A stretch of 64,000 bases of DNA from Bin5 sp965204525 (GCA_965204525.1 OZ241994.1:1488001-1552000), one strand, 5' to 3'; positions 15,531-25,063 are shown, numbered from the stretch's first letter. A program made the numbers and translations. The notes: generated by a model from the sequence alone, not told the origin.

Positions 15531-16424
15531 ATGAAACGGGTCGTCTCCATCAGCTTGGGCAGCAGCAGCCGCAACAAACGGGTCGAGACTACGCTCAGGA
15601 ACGAACAGATCGTCCTGGAGCGGATCGGCGCCGATGGAGACCAGAAGCGAATGCGGCAACTGTTTCTGGAATATGACGGCCAGGTAGATGCCTTCGGCTT
15701 TGGCGGCGCAGACCTGGGCCTGGAGGTAAACGACCGTTACTTTCCTCTCCATTCCGTTCGCAGCATCGTTGCCGGCATACAGTCTCCCGTCGTGGATGGG
15801 GGCGGCATCCGCACCGTAGTCGAGCGACAGACTGCACAGCGGCTGCAAACTCTCCTGCCCCCACATCCCAAGCGAGTACTGTTCTGCGTGGCTGTCGGCC
15901 GCTACGCGATGGTGCGCGGCTTTCTGGATATGGGCTATCAGCCGCTGTTTGGCGACCTGGCTTTCGGTCTGGGAATCCCCGTCTTTTTGCGAAGCCTGAG
16001 CACGCTCCACTTGCTGGCCCGGATTCTGCTTCCCGTCATGGCCCGATTGCCCTTTTCCTGGATCTACCCCACCGGGGAACAACAGGAGCGGATCGTGCCG
16101 AAATACGGGGCGCAGTACAGGTGGGCCTCGATCATCGCCGATGATTTCCATTACATCAGACAGCACTTGCCTCAGAACCTGGAGAGAAAGACGGTCGTTA
16201 CCAACACAACGACGGACGACGACGTGGCTCTTCTCAAGGAGAGAGGCGTTTCCTATCTGGCGACGGTAACGCCGCGGCTGGATGGGCGCAGCTTTGGGAC
16301 AAACGTAATGGAAGCGGCCCTTACGGCCCTGGCAGGTATGGGGCGTCCGCTGTCAACAACAGAACTGAAAGAGATGTTGGATGAGGAAGGAATGACCCCG
16401 ACCCTGCTGTCAATAACACAATGA
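15531..16424 (+). CDS. conserved protein of unknown function (annotated in places as quinate 5-dehydrogenase)
   Basis: 297 residues from ATG 15531 (MKRVVSISLGSSSRNKR). The frame is open further upstream to 15456, but the conserved part begins at this Met and the upstream residues are low-complexity. I recall similar proteins with the same opening and the R-I-G-x-D-G-D motif carrying an automatic quinate 5-dehydrogenase label; no Rossmann glycine motif supports that here. Seen in the sequence: an early beta strand, GQVDAFGFGGADLGL, a hydrophobic central stretch (about residues 150-175), and DDFHYIRQHLP. It probably shares a transcript with the alpha-oxoamine synthase. Function unknown. Confidence 0.7.
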   Translation: MKRVVSISLGSSSRNKRVETTLRNEQIVLERIGADGDQKRMRQLFLEYDGQVDAFGFGGADLGLEVNDRYFPLHSVRSIVAGIQSPVVDGGGIRTVVERQTAQRLQTLLPPHPKRVLFCVAVGRYAMVRGFLDMGYQPLFGDLAFGLGIPVFLRSLSTLHLLARILLPVMARLPFSWIYPTGEQQERIVPKYGAQYRWASIIADDFHYIRQHLPQNLERKTVVTNTTTDDDVALLKERGVSYLATVTPRLDGRSFGTNVMEAALTALAGMGRPLSTTELKEMLDEEGMTPTLLSITQ

Positions 16425-16533
16425 GAGCGGGCAATGACACAACGACTTAGTCCGTGCAGGACTTTCCACGGCGACTGCGGGTACGCCACACAGTCCGACA
16501 CGGGCATTCACCTAAAGGGGGCAGTTACTGGCG

Positions 16534-17946
16534 ATGAACAACAGGACCGTATTGACGAATGCCGATTACCTCGTAACGATGAACGAAGAGCGCGAGGAGA
16601 TCAGCGACGGGGCGCTCGTTATGGAAGGCGCGCAGATTGTCTGGGTCGGCGCGACAGACGATCTGCCGGTCCGGTACAGGGTCGGAGAGCGCGCGGACTC
16701 ATCCTCTACCACCTATCTGGACGCGCGCGGCAGGATCGTCCTTCCCGGCTTTATCAATACGCACCACCACTTCTTTCAGACTCTCACGCGTGTGGTGCCG
16801 GCCGCACAGAACGGAGTGCTCTTCGACTGGCTGCGCGCTCTCTTTCCGATCTGGTCCTGTATCGGCCCGGAGGATGTAGGCCTGAGCACGCAGGTGGCGT
16901 TGACCGAGCTGCTGCTGAGCGGATGCACGACCAGCAGCGACCATCATTACCTGTGGCAAAACGGTACGCGTCTTGACGATCAGTTTGCCGCTGCAGAGGA
17001 GATCGGTGTTCGCTTTCACGGAGCCAGAGGCAGTGTCAGCCTCGGCGAAAGCAAGGGCGGGTTGCCCCCGGACTGGATGACGGAACAGGAACCGGACATT
17101 CTTGTCGAATCCCGGAGGTTGGTCGAAGAGTATCATGATGCCTCCCGCTTTTCAATGCGCCGTGTCGTGATTGGCCCGACCAGCCCGTTCAGCGTTACGC
17201 AGGAGTTGATGCGCGATTGCGCGGCACTGGCCCGCTCCTTCGGGCCCGAGATGGATGTTCACCTTCACACGCATCTGGCTGAGACGCTCGACGAAGAAGA
17301 GTTCTGCATGGAGCAGTACGGGTACCGGCCAGGAACGTACGCGGAGGAAGTGAACTGGCTGGGCGATGATGTCTGGCATGCCCATTGCGTGCATCTCAAC
17401 CGGGAGGAGATCGGTCGGTTCGCCCGGACAAAGACCGGCGCGGCCCATTGCCCTACGAGCAACATGCGGTTGGCGAGCGGCATTTCCCCGGTGCGGGCGA
17501 TGCGAGATGCCGGCGTGCATGTGGGATTGGGCGTGGATGGCAGTGCCAGCAATGACGGCAGCAACATGATGGAAGAGGTGCGCCAATGCCTGTTGTTGCA
17601 GAGAGTAATGGGCAATCCCAAGGGAATGACAGCGAGGGAGGCGCTGGAAATCGCCACTCTGGGCGGAGCCGCGGTGTTGGGCCGCGACGATGTTGGCGCG
17701 CTGGCGCCTGGGATGGCCGCGGACTTGATCGGATTTGACCTGTCGGCGCTCACCTTTGCCGGGGGCTGGGTGCATGACCCGGTAGCGGCGCTGGTTTTCT
17801 GTTCACCGCAGCCAGTCGATTTCGCGTTTGTCAATGGACGACTGCTGGTGGAAGACAGCATTCCCCGTCACATTGACGTGCCGGTGCTGGCTGAACGCCA
17901 CAACAAAGCGGCATTGGCATTGATGCGCCGAGCCGAAGGCTGCTAA
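16534..17946 (+). CDS. amidohydrolase, 8-oxoguanine deaminase-like
   Basis: 470-residue TIM-barrel metal hydrolase of the TrzA/AtzA/guanine deaminase group. The metal ligands are visible: INTHHHFFQTLTR (about residues 74-86), HLHTHLAE, HCVHLN, and the Asp in GLGVDGSASND. Cys/Thr-rich LLSGCTTSSDHHYL and the metal-site spacing fit 8-oxoguanine deaminase, which converts 8-oxoguanine to urate. Closely related members deaminate other purines, pyrimidines or triazines. It stands alone between two unrelated genes, with no transporter or urate pathway genes nearby. Assignment to the family is firm; the substrate is inference. Confidence 0.85.
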   Translation: MNNRTVLTNADYLVTMNEEREEISDGALVMEGAQIVWVGATDDLPVRYRVGERADSSSTTYLDARGRIVLPGFINTHHHFFQTLTRVVPAAQNGVLFDWLRALFPIWSCIGPEDVGLSTQVALTELLLSGCTTSSDHHYLWQNGTRLDDQFAAAEEIGVRFHGARGSVSLGESKGGLPPDWMTEQEPDILVESRRLVEEYHDASRFSMRRVVIGPTSPFSVTQELMRDCAALARSFGPEMDVHLHTHLAETLDEEEFCMEQYGYRPGTYAEEVNWLGDDVWHAHCVHLNREEIGRFARTKTGAAHCPTSNMRLASGISPVRAMRDAGVHVGLGVDGSASNDGSNMMEEVRQCLLLQRVMGNPKGMTAREALEIATLGGAAVLGRDDVGALAPGMAADLIGFDLSALTFAGGWVHDPVAALVFCSPQPVDFAFVNGRLLVEDSIPRHIDVPVLAERHNKAALALMRRAEGC

Positions 17947-18009
17947 CGGCCGCGTCGATCGGGTCGGTGCGGGCTAGCTTCAAAGGGAGTTACGCTTTCA
18001 GCCCTGTGC

Positions 18010-18038
18010 TTGCGCATCCGAATTGCGAGGCGTATAGT
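18010..18038 (+). promoter_or_regulatory. promoter of the CCA-transferase fusion gene
   Basis: TTGCGC (18010-18015), 17 bases, then TATAGT (18033-18038). It lies 39 bases before the start codon, in the gap after the amidohydrolase gene. Confidence 0.45.
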
Positions 18039-18076
18039 AGATTGCAGTTTCCAGGGGCAGCCGAACCGACTACGAC

Positions 18077-20872
18077 ATGCGCGGCCAAACGGTTATCCTT
18101 TCCCACGAGCTCGCAGATTTTGACGCGCTGGCATCCCTGCTGGGGGGAGCGTTGCTGTTCCCACAGGCACTGCCGGTCCTGCCGCGGAAACTGAAACGCA
18201 ACGTCCAGGCTTTTTTGTCCCTATACCGAAACCAGTTCCCATTCGTCGATCCACGGCATTTGCCGCGCGGCAACGTCGATCTGGCGATTGTCGTTGACAC
18301 GCGGACATTCAACGCGGTGAAGGGGATGGGCGAAGACACACGTCATCTGGTGATCGACCACCACTCTGCGGCCGAACCGCTGCCATCAGGGTGGGAGGTG
18401 TGGCGAGAGTCGCTTGGCCCTCACACGACAGGCGCCAATACCACGCTGCTCGTCGAACGGCTGATTCAGCAGAACAGAGGGCTTTCCCCGTTTCAAGCCA
18501 CTCTGCTGGCACTGGGCATATACGAAGACACAGGCAGCCTTCTGTACCCCTCCACAACGCATCGGGACATTCGTTGCGCGGCCTGGCTGGTCGAGCAGGG
18601 CGCCCGCCTGGAAGTGATGCGCCGTTTCATGCACTTCCCGCCCACGGCTGCCCAGAAGGCGCTGTCCAAGCAACTGACTGAGCACGCAGAGCACCTGACA
18701 GTGGCCGGTCAAAACGTGGCGCTCGCCGTAGCGGATGCGCTCGATTACGACGATGAACTGAGTGGGCTTGCCCACAGGCTGAACGAACTCTTCAACCCAG
18801 ATGCCTTGTTTGTCGTCGTCCGCCTGAAGGACCACGTGCAAGTTGTGGCTCGAAGCAACACGGACGCAATCAACGTTGGCCTGATTGCCGAGTTTCTGGG
18901 CGGCGGAGGTCACAGGCGAGCCGCGGCGGCGTTGTTGGAAGGGACAACCTTGACGGAGGTAAGAGAACGAATCGGCAGCCTGCTAGAGGAGCACACGCGC
19001 GCGCCGGCAAAGGTTGCTGAGATCATGAGCCGGGGCCGTCCTCATACGCTGGACGAAGGGATGACGGTCACTGCCGCGATGGCGTTGATGCAGCGTTACG
19101 GCCACGAAGGATTCCCGGTCCTGCAGAGAGGCGAAGACGGTCGCGATAAACTGGTTGGAATCCTGACCCGAAGAGAGGCGGACCGAACCATTACACACCG
19201 ACTGGGTGCGCTGCCGGTCCATAAGGTAATGCGTCAAGGTGACCATACGGTCCGCGAGGACGCTCCTGTCAGTGCGCTCCATGGGCTCATGATCGAGAGC
19301 GGTTGGGGGCAGGTTCCTGTTGTGGACGCCGCCGGCGAGTTGGTTGGCATTGTAACTCGTACAGATCTGCTCAAACTTTGGGGAGAAGAGAGAGAGAGTT
19401 CGCCAACGGTCCCGGATGTCAGTCGAGAGCTGGGGCAGGTCCTGCCGGCCGGGCAGCACCGCCTCCTCTGGCTTGTCGGTGAGACCGCGACGGCGATGGG
19501 ACATGCCGTGTATGTCGTTGGCGGCTTTGTTCGAGACCTGCTCTTGGGGCGCTTCGACAGCGCCGACGGAGCGGGTTCTCTGGACATGGACCTGGTTGTC
19601 GAAGGTGATGCAATCGAACTGGCGGAACGCATGCAGGCCAGGTGCGGGGGACGGGTCGTTACGCATGCTCGTTTTGGCACTGCCAAGTGGATACTCGACG
19701 AGCCCGAATTTCCAGTTACCTGCCCGGACCTGCTGGCCAGCGACTCAGGGGCGTACCAGGGCCCATTGCCGCCTCATCTGGATTTTGTTACTGCACGCAC
19801 AGAGTTCTATACAGAGCCAACGGTCCTGCCGACCGTGGAGCAGGGCAGCATCAGACTGGACCTGCACCGGCGGGATTTCACGGTCAATACGCTGGCTGTC
19901 GCTCTGACTCCGGACAGGTGGGGCGACCTGCTCGATTTCTACGGCGGGTTGTCAGACTTGAGGACAGGGGTCGTGCGGGTTCTGCACAGCCTGAGTTTTG
20001 TGGATGACCCGACCAGAATCCTACGCGCGGTTCGCTATGAACAGCGGTTCCGATTTCAGATCGAGGCACGTACCCAGGAGCATCTACTGGATGCTGCGCC
20101 GCTGCTCAGGCGCGTCACTTCGGCGCGTATTCGCCAGGAATTGGATCGGATTTTCCAGGAAGAGAGACCGGAAGATGCAGTTTTTCGTCTGGACGAGTTG
20201 GGCATACTCAGACGGATTCATCCTGCTTTGCGGGCCGGCCCCTCCTTTGCGAAGCGCAGCGCCTCCCTCAGAGACATAATGGAGGCGGGAAGGCCGGTTC
20301 AAGCTCGTGAAGGGGACAGCGGCCCTGACGAGGCGCCGGTAAAGGTCCGGACAGAGCAGTTCCAGCTGGAGGACACGCCGATCGAGAGGCTCTATTGGGG
20401 TCTACTCATTTACGATCTGCTGCCCGCAGAGGACGGAAACGGTGACAAGGCGTCCTCGCTTGAAAAAGAGCTGAGCGAACGGCTGAGACTTCGTGGAAGA
20501 ACACAGCGACTGATGCGTGAGCTTCGGATGGTCAAGACTCGGCTGCCACAGCTGAGCGACCCACAGCAACGGCCGAGCGAAGTTGTGGCAGTTCTCGACC
20601 GGGCGCAACCGGCCGTGCTGCTGCTGCTCTCGTTGGTGGAGGAGGACGCCTTGCTGCGGAGGCGGTTGAAATGCTACGAACAGACTTGGCGGCACGTTCA
20701 CCCTGCACTGGATGGAAGAGACCTGATGCGGCTGGGGTTGCAGCCCGGTCCGGAATACGGGCAGATAATACGCGGATTGCGAACGGCCCTTCTTGATGGA
20801 GAGATCGAGGCCGGCGCGCCTGAACAGAGACTTGCAGAGTCCATGGTACGCAACATCCTGGAGGCGGCCTGA
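18077..20872 (+). CDS. DHH-CBS-CBS-tRNA nucleotidyltransferase fusion
   Basis: 931-residue multi-domain protein. Residues 1-310 are a DHH/DHHA1 phosphoesterase (SHELADFDALASLLG, VVDTR, LVIDHHSA, and GGGGHRRAAAA). Residues about 315-435 are two CBS domains (EIMSRGRPHTLDEGMTV; VMRQGDHTVREDAPVSAL). From about 455 a class II poly(A) polymerase/CCA-adding core starts with VGGFVRDLLLGR and SLDMDLVVEGDAIELA, giving the catalytic carboxylates, then RRDFTVNTLAV, DDPTRILRAVRYEQRF and a helical tail. The family adds A or CCA to tRNA 3' ends; the DHH part may degrade nanoRNA or cyclic dinucleotides, and CBS pairs usually sense adenylates. No Shine-Dalgarno sequence precedes ATG 18077. Confidence 0.92.
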   Translation: MRGQTVILSHELADFDALASLLGGALLFPQALPVLPRKLKRNVQAFLSLYRNQFPFVDPRHLPRGNVDLAIVVDTRTFNAVKGMGEDTRHLVIDHHSAAEPLPSGWEVWRESLGPHTTGANTTLLVERLIQQNRGLSPFQATLLALGIYEDTGSLLYPSTTHRDIRCAAWLVEQGARLEVMRRFMHFPPTAAQKALSKQLTEHAEHLTVAGQNVALAVADALDYDDELSGLAHRLNELFNPDALFVVVRLKDHVQVVARSNTDAINVGLIAEFLGGGGHRRAAAALLEGTTLTEVRERIGSLLEEHTRAPAKVAEIMSRGRPHTLDEGMTVTAAMALMQRYGHEGFPVLQRGEDGRDKLVGILTRREADRTITHRLGALPVHKVMRQGDHTVREDAPVSALHGLMIESGWGQVPVVDAAGELVGIVTRTDLLKLWGEERESSPTVPDVSRELGQVLPAGQHRLLWLVGETATAMGHAVYVVGGFVRDLLLGRFDSADGAGSLDMDLVVEGDAIELAERMQARCGGRVVTHARFGTAKWILDEPEFPVTCPDLLASDSGAYQGPLPPHLDFVTARTEFYTEPTVLPTVEQGSIRLDLHRRDFTVNTLAVALTPDRWGDLLDFYGGLSDLRTGVVRVLHSLSFVDDPTRILRAVRYEQRFRFQIEARTQEHLLDAAPLLRRVTSARIRQELDRIFQEERPEDAVFRLDELGILRRIHPALRAGPSFAKRSASLRDIMEAGRPVQAREGDSGPDEAPVKVRTEQFQLEDTPIERLYWGLLIYDLLPAEDGNGDKASSLEKELSERLRLRGRTQRLMRELRMVKTRLPQLSDPQQRPSEVVAVLDRAQPAVLLLLSLVEEDALLRRRLKCYEQTWRHVHPALDGRDLMRLGLQPGPEYGQIIRGLRTALLDGEIEAGAPEQRLAESMVRNILEAA

Positions 20873-20942
20873 GCGGCCCCGGCCGCCGGCTTTCGTACAC
20901 TGAAGGGTGCGCCGGCCGGCTTAACTCACGAGGAAAGTTACG

Positions 20943-22109
20943 ATGAAAATTACAGCAATCAGACCGATTTTCGCGCAAGGGGAGCGGCGCACCTTCGTCT
21001 TTGTCAAGATCGAAACTGATCAGCCTGGTCTGGTCGGCTGGGGAGAAGCGACGGTGGAAGGCAAACCGCGGGCGGTGGCCGGCTGTGTTCAGGATATGGA
21101 GCCGATGATCCTGGGCTTCAGTCCACTTGAGGTTGAACATTGCTGGCAGGTCCTCTATCGCAGCGGCTTCTGGCGGCAGGGCGTCATCGGCCTTTCCGCT
21201 CTCTCTGGCATTGACCAGGCACTATGGGACATCAAAGGCAAGGAGGCGGGCAAGCCGATCTACGAGCTTCTCGGCGGCAAGGTACGGGACCGTGTGCGGA
21301 TGTACACGCACTTTGGCGGCGACACGCCCGAGGCGATGGCGGAGAGCGCTCAGTCCAAGGCGGCCAAAGGCTGGGACGCCGTCAAGACGGTTCCTGTGCC
21401 GATCACCAACATCCTCGACGGGCCGGGGGTATTGGATGAAGCCGAGGCAGGCCTGAAGGCGGTGCGCGAAGCGGTCGGCAACGACGTGGACATACTGTTG
21501 GATATGCACGGGCGGGTTACGCCGCAGATGGCGATTCGCTACGCGCATCGATTTGAGCCGTACTACCCGTTTTTCATGGAGGAGCCGGTTCAGGCGGAGA
21601 ACCCGGCGGCGATGGCACAGGTCGCCAGGGCAACGAATATTCCCATTGCAACGGGGGAGCGGCTCTTTACCCGCTGGGGCTTTCGAGAGATTCTCGAAAC
21701 AGGCGCGGCCAGCTTGCTGCAGCCGGATGCCTGTCACGCCGGGGGCATCAGCGAAATTCGCCGCATCGCCGCGCTGGCGGAGGTCTATTACGCCGGCCTC
21801 GCCCCCCACAACCCGTATGGTCCGGTCTCGACGGCAGCCTGCGTCCATGTTGATTTTACGACGCCCAATTTTGTCATTCAGGAGATGGTTGACCCTGACG
21901 ATATGCCACTCTCGATGACGGAATTCGTTGTCGAGCCTCTGACAGTCGTCGACGGCCACATATTGCCGCCTGAGAAGCCGGGCCTGGGCGTGGAGGTGGA
22001 CGAAGCAGCCTGCGCCCGCCATGCACCGGACTTCAGCTCGGAGGAGGTGCGGAACTCGTATCAATCCTACCTGGCCCGCCATCGAGACGGCGGCATTGCC
22101 GATTCCTGA
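20943..22109 (+). CDS. galactonate dehydratase-like enolase-superfamily enzyme
   Basis: 388 residues, mandelate racemase/muconate lactonising type. The capping domain starts MKITAIRPIFAQ. The barrel shows DILLDMHGR, FFMEEPVQ and ATGERLF (three metal ligand strands), DACHAGGISE, and HNPYGPVSTAA with the catalytic His. This set matches D-galactonate dehydratase, which makes 2-keto-3-deoxy-galactonate, but other acid-sugar dehydratases share it. ATG has GAGG upstream. No sugar kinase, aldolase or transporter is adjacent, so the physiological substrate is open. Confidence 0.87.
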   Translation: MKITAIRPIFAQGERRTFVFVKIETDQPGLVGWGEATVEGKPRAVAGCVQDMEPMILGFSPLEVEHCWQVLYRSGFWRQGVIGLSALSGIDQALWDIKGKEAGKPIYELLGGKVRDRVRMYTHFGGDTPEAMAESAQSKAAKGWDAVKTVPVPITNILDGPGVLDEAEAGLKAVREAVGNDVDILLDMHGRVTPQMAIRYAHRFEPYYPFFMEEPVQAENPAAMAQVARATNIPIATGERLFTRWGFREILETGAASLLQPDACHAGGISEIRRIAALAEVYYAGLAPHNPYGPVSTAACVHVDFTTPNFVIQEMVDPDDMPLSMTEFVVEPLTVVDGHILPPEKPGLGVEVDEAACARHAPDFSSEEVRNSYQSYLARHRDGGIADS

Positions 22110-22169
22110 TTTGCTTTCGCGCCCTGCAGGGGCGGGCAGTCCAACGTCAACCTGACCTGGAGCTATCAC

Positions 22170-23453
22170 ATGGCCCCGATTCTTTCCGGCAAACGTATCG
22201 TGCTCGGCGTCAGCGGCGGCATCGCGGCCTACAAGGCGGTGACACTGGCCAGCCGTCTTACACAGGCCAATGCGCTGGTGGACGTGATCATGACACATTC
22301 AGCCGCCAAGTTTGTTGCGCCTGTAACCTTTCAGGGGATCACACAGCGGAGCGTTGCGACTGATACTTTTGAGTTCTGGCACGATGCGGGCCGGTTGCGC
22401 ATTGGACACGTGGCGCTGGCCCATGCAGCGGACCTGTTTATCATCGCGCCGGCGACGGCGCACACGATTGCGCGACTCGCGTTGGGTCTGAGCGACGACC
22501 TGTTGAGCATTACTGCGCTGAGCTACAAAGGACCGATGCTGCTGGCGCCGGCGATGGAGACCAATATGTGGACCCACCCGGCGACGATGCGCAATGTGCA
22601 GACATTGCAGGATTGGGGCGTCGACTTTATCGGCCCGGAGGAAGGGCGACTGGCGTCCGGCGAAGTGGGTGAGGGGCGGGTGGCGGAGCCGGAGGATATC
22701 TTCGAAGTCGCGTGCAAGGTGATCGGCCGGGGAGGACCCCTGGACGGACTACGCGTGGTGATCACGGCCGGCGGCACTCGGGAGCCGATCGATCCGGTGC
22801 GATTCATGGGCAACCATTCGACTGGGAAAATGGGGGCGGCGCTGGCGCGGGCGGCGCGTGATCTGGGCGCGGAAACGGTTCTGGTGCATGCGCCCCTGGC
22901 AGTGCATCCGCCCGGCGGCGTTTCACTCGTGCCGGTGCATACGGCCCAGCAGATGTATGCGGCGGTCATGGAAGAGCTGCCGCAGGCGGATGTCCTGATA
23001 GGCGCGGCGGCGGTCGCCGACTACCGGCCGACAGACAGCGTTGACTACAAGCTGAAGAAATCGCCGCAGCAACAGGTCATTTCGCTGGAAAGGACGCCAG
23101 ACATTCTGCATGAGGTCGGCAGACAGCGGGGTGAGGGCAGTCCGGGGCCGCAGCTTGTCATCGGTTTCGCGGCGGAGACGAACGACCTGGAGGCGAACGC
23201 CATAGACAAGTTGGAGCGAAAGAACCTCGATCTCGTTGTGCTCAATGACGTGAGCGCGCCTGACAGCGGCTTCGCGGTTGACACGAACAGGGTTACTCTG
23301 TTCGAGCGAGACGGTAACCGTGAGGCCTGGCCGCTAATGAGCAAGGACGAGGTCGCGCAGGCGATCATGCAGCGGATTGTGGCGCGATTGGGGAGGCTGG
23401 ACTGGAAAGGGTCTCAGTCCAGAGCGGAGGACGGCCTGACGGAGAGTTGGTGA
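22170..23453 (+). CDS. coaBC: bifunctional CoaBC (PPC decarboxylase / PPC synthetase)
   Basis: 427 residues. The N-terminal flavoprotein (about 1-185) decarboxylates 4'-phosphopantothenoylcysteine: SGGIAAYKAV, the HVALAHAADLFIIAPATAHT region with the active His, and LAPAMETNMWTHPAT, where the usual PAMN motif has a small variation (PAMET). The C-terminal CoaB half ligates Cys to phosphopantothenate: ITAGGTREPIDPVRFMGNHS and GAAAVADYRPTDS. It catalyses two steps of coenzyme A synthesis in the cytoplasm. ATG 22170 has TGGAG 8 nt upstream. The gap to the previous stop is 60 nt, so read-through from it is possible. Confidence 0.96.
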   Translation: MAPILSGKRIVLGVSGGIAAYKAVTLASRLTQANALVDVIMTHSAAKFVAPVTFQGITQRSVATDTFEFWHDAGRLRIGHVALAHAADLFIIAPATAHTIARLALGLSDDLLSITALSYKGPMLLAPAMETNMWTHPATMRNVQTLQDWGVDFIGPEEGRLASGEVGEGRVAEPEDIFEVACKVIGRGGPLDGLRVVITAGGTREPIDPVRFMGNHSTGKMGAALARAARDLGAETVLVHAPLAVHPPGGVSLVPVHTAQQMYAAVMEELPQADVLIGAAAVADYRPTDSVDYKLKKSPQQQVISLERTPDILHEVGRQRGEGSPGPQLVIGFAAETNDLEANAIDKLERKNLDLVVLNDVSAPDSGFAVDTNRVTLFERDGNREAWPLMSKDEVAQAIMQRIVARLGRLDWKGSQSRAEDGLTESW

Positions 23454-23516
23454 ATATGTATCCGGCCAAGTTAGCTTCGCTTTCGACGTTGTGAGACGCG
23501 AGAAGGGGATTCCGCC

Positions 23517-24359
23517 ATGGCTCTCACTGAAAAACAGGAGCGGGAGATCGCGGGCGCGATGAGGGAAGTCGATCCGGCACAGATTTCGGTTACTCGGAAG
23601 TTGACGACGGCGCAACGGACGCAGCAAGGACTCTCGATGATTCGAATCGCCGAGCAAGTCACGTCCTATCGAATACGGACGCGCCGGCCTGAACTGACAG
23701 AGGGAATGTCGCTCGGACTCGCGCGAAAAGCGGTTGTGGACGGGAGAGAGGCAGTGGCAGAAGACCCTCAACAGGAATTCGGCAGCTTCATTCGCGAGGT
23801 TCTTGATGCGCTGGAAGAGACGCGTGTAAAGTACCTGGTAGGAGGAGCGGTTGCCGTGTGGGGATGGGGAGAGGCCCGAACCACTCGGGACTTCGATGTC
23901 GTCGTCGATCTGCCACTCAAGCAGATGGCCCAGCTTTCCGAGGCGTTGAGGGATAGGGGAATGTTGGTGCCTGTTGATGTGATGCTCGATCTTTACATTT
24001 CGCCGGGGGACTTGCCCATCAACGCCGTCCACTTGCCTACGGGGTACAAATTGAAAATCTTCCTGCTGCGGCCCGACGATGCTCTGCGGGCAAATGCACT
24101 ACAGCGTCGCCTGCTTGTCGACTTCGGCCCTGGTATTGGCGAGGCATATGTCCATTCCCCTGAGGACCTCATCCTTTATAAGCTTCAGTACTACAGTCTT
24201 AGCAGCCAGACCAAGCATGTCCGCGACATTGGCAGTATCATCACTACGTCGGGAGATGACAGCCTGGAACACGACTACCTTACGCACTGGATCGACCGAC
24301 TGAACCTGACCGAAATCTGGCTGGAGATTCGGAAACAGCTGGGGCGACCAGATGGCTAG
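23517..24359 (+). CDS. nucleotidyltransferase-fold protein (AbiEii/DUF6036-like)
   Basis: 280 residues. The C-terminal part (from about 95) has the minimal nucleotidyltransferase signature: VKYLVGGAVAVWGWGE, then TTRDFDVVVDLP with the catalytic D-x-D. LPTGYKLKIFLLRPDD follows, and VHSPEDLILYKLQYYSL is the K-containing motif of these proteins. The N-terminal 90 residues are helical and unrelated. Relatives include AbiEii toxins and stand-alone genes of unknown role. No AbiEi-type antitoxin lies beside it. ATG has AAGGGG 8 nt upstream. Its stop codon overlaps that of the convergent gene (CTAG). Confidence 0.75.
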   Translation: MALTEKQEREIAGAMREVDPAQISVTRKLTTAQRTQQGLSMIRIAEQVTSYRIRTRRPELTEGMSLGLARKAVVDGREAVAEDPQQEFGSFIREVLDALEETRVKYLVGGAVAVWGWGEARTTRDFDVVVDLPLKQMAQLSEALRDRGMLVPVDVMLDLYISPGDLPINAVHLPTGYKLKIFLLRPDDALRANALQRRLLVDFGPGIGEAYVHSPEDLILYKLQYYSLSSQTKHVRDIGSIITTSGDDSLEHDYLTHWIDRLNLTEIWLEIRKQLGRPDG

Positions 24360-25063
24360 TAGGGGGGATCTGCCGGGCCTTCGTAGGCGCACATGCCGAT
24401 CCGCGGTGAATTAACGGCAGGCAGGACCATCGCATCTTCGTGCAGATGCTCGTTCACGTGCTGACCGCACAAGAAGCAGTTGTTGCCTTCCCATAGACAT
24501 CCGGCGCAAATCCAGTCGGCCTGTTTGCGGCAGACCATGCATTTCATTGTGGGCGTATTGTTGCGCGCTAACATTCGAATGGGTTTGCCCGTCCAGTTAC
24601 CTGAGCGCACAGCAAGTACGGAAATCAACAGCTCGGTTGTGGTGCCGAAGTCATACTCGTATTCTGCCTCTGTTCCCTCATCAAATGCATCGGCGATCTG
24701 TGTGGACATCGATTCAGTCTCGCCGATTGCCCACTCGATTTCAATCTCTCTATCATAGTAGATTCCGTTGATTAGAAAGTGGCTCAAGTGGCCACAACAC
24801 TCCAACCAGATGACCCGCAGATACTGATCCAACTGGTCCAGCGCGGCTTGGCCTGCAATTTCCAGGTGCAGCCAGTAGTCGGAGGTCCAAACATCCTCAA
24901 TCAGTAGGTGAAATATCTTTTGCTGTTGTCCCGGCCCCGTGGCATCAGATTCCATTGCGCTTGCACGCGCGGCACACGTTTGCAGATGACGAGTCATTCC
25001 CCAGCGAGTGTAATCCTTGCCACAGAATACGCAGTTTCCCCTTGTTGCCTTTCTTCTCGTCAC
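24356..25063 (-). CDS. pRiA4b ORF-3-like protein (IS1096 TnpR-type passenger) with zinc fingers
   Basis: 235 residues from GTG 25063, chosen because AAAGGAGG precedes it by 5 nt; an earlier frame start at 25117 has no such site. A C2H2-like finger opens the protein (CVFCGKDYTRWGMTRHLQTC). The core matches the plasmid pRiA4b ORF-3 family (FHLLIEDVWTSDYWLHLEI, LDQYLRVIWLECCGHLSHF, YEYDFGTTTELLISVL). The C-terminus has a Cys-rich finger (CMVCRKQADWICAGC, CFLCGQH). These proteins were first seen as passengers of mobile elements but are common as chromosomal orphans, without a proven function. No IS surrounds it here. Confidence 0.8.
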   Translation of the reverse strand: MTRRKATRGNCVFCGKDYTRWGMTRHLQTCAARASAMESDATGPGQQQKIFHLLIEDVWTSDYWLHLEIAGQAALDQLDQYLRVIWLECCGHLSHFLINGIYYDREIEIEWAIGETESMSTQIADAFDEGTEAEYEYDFGTTTELLISVLAVRSGNWTGKPIRMLARNNTPTMKCMVCRKQADWICAGCLWEGNNCFLCGQHVNEHLHEDAMVLPAVNSPRIGMCAYEGPADPPY

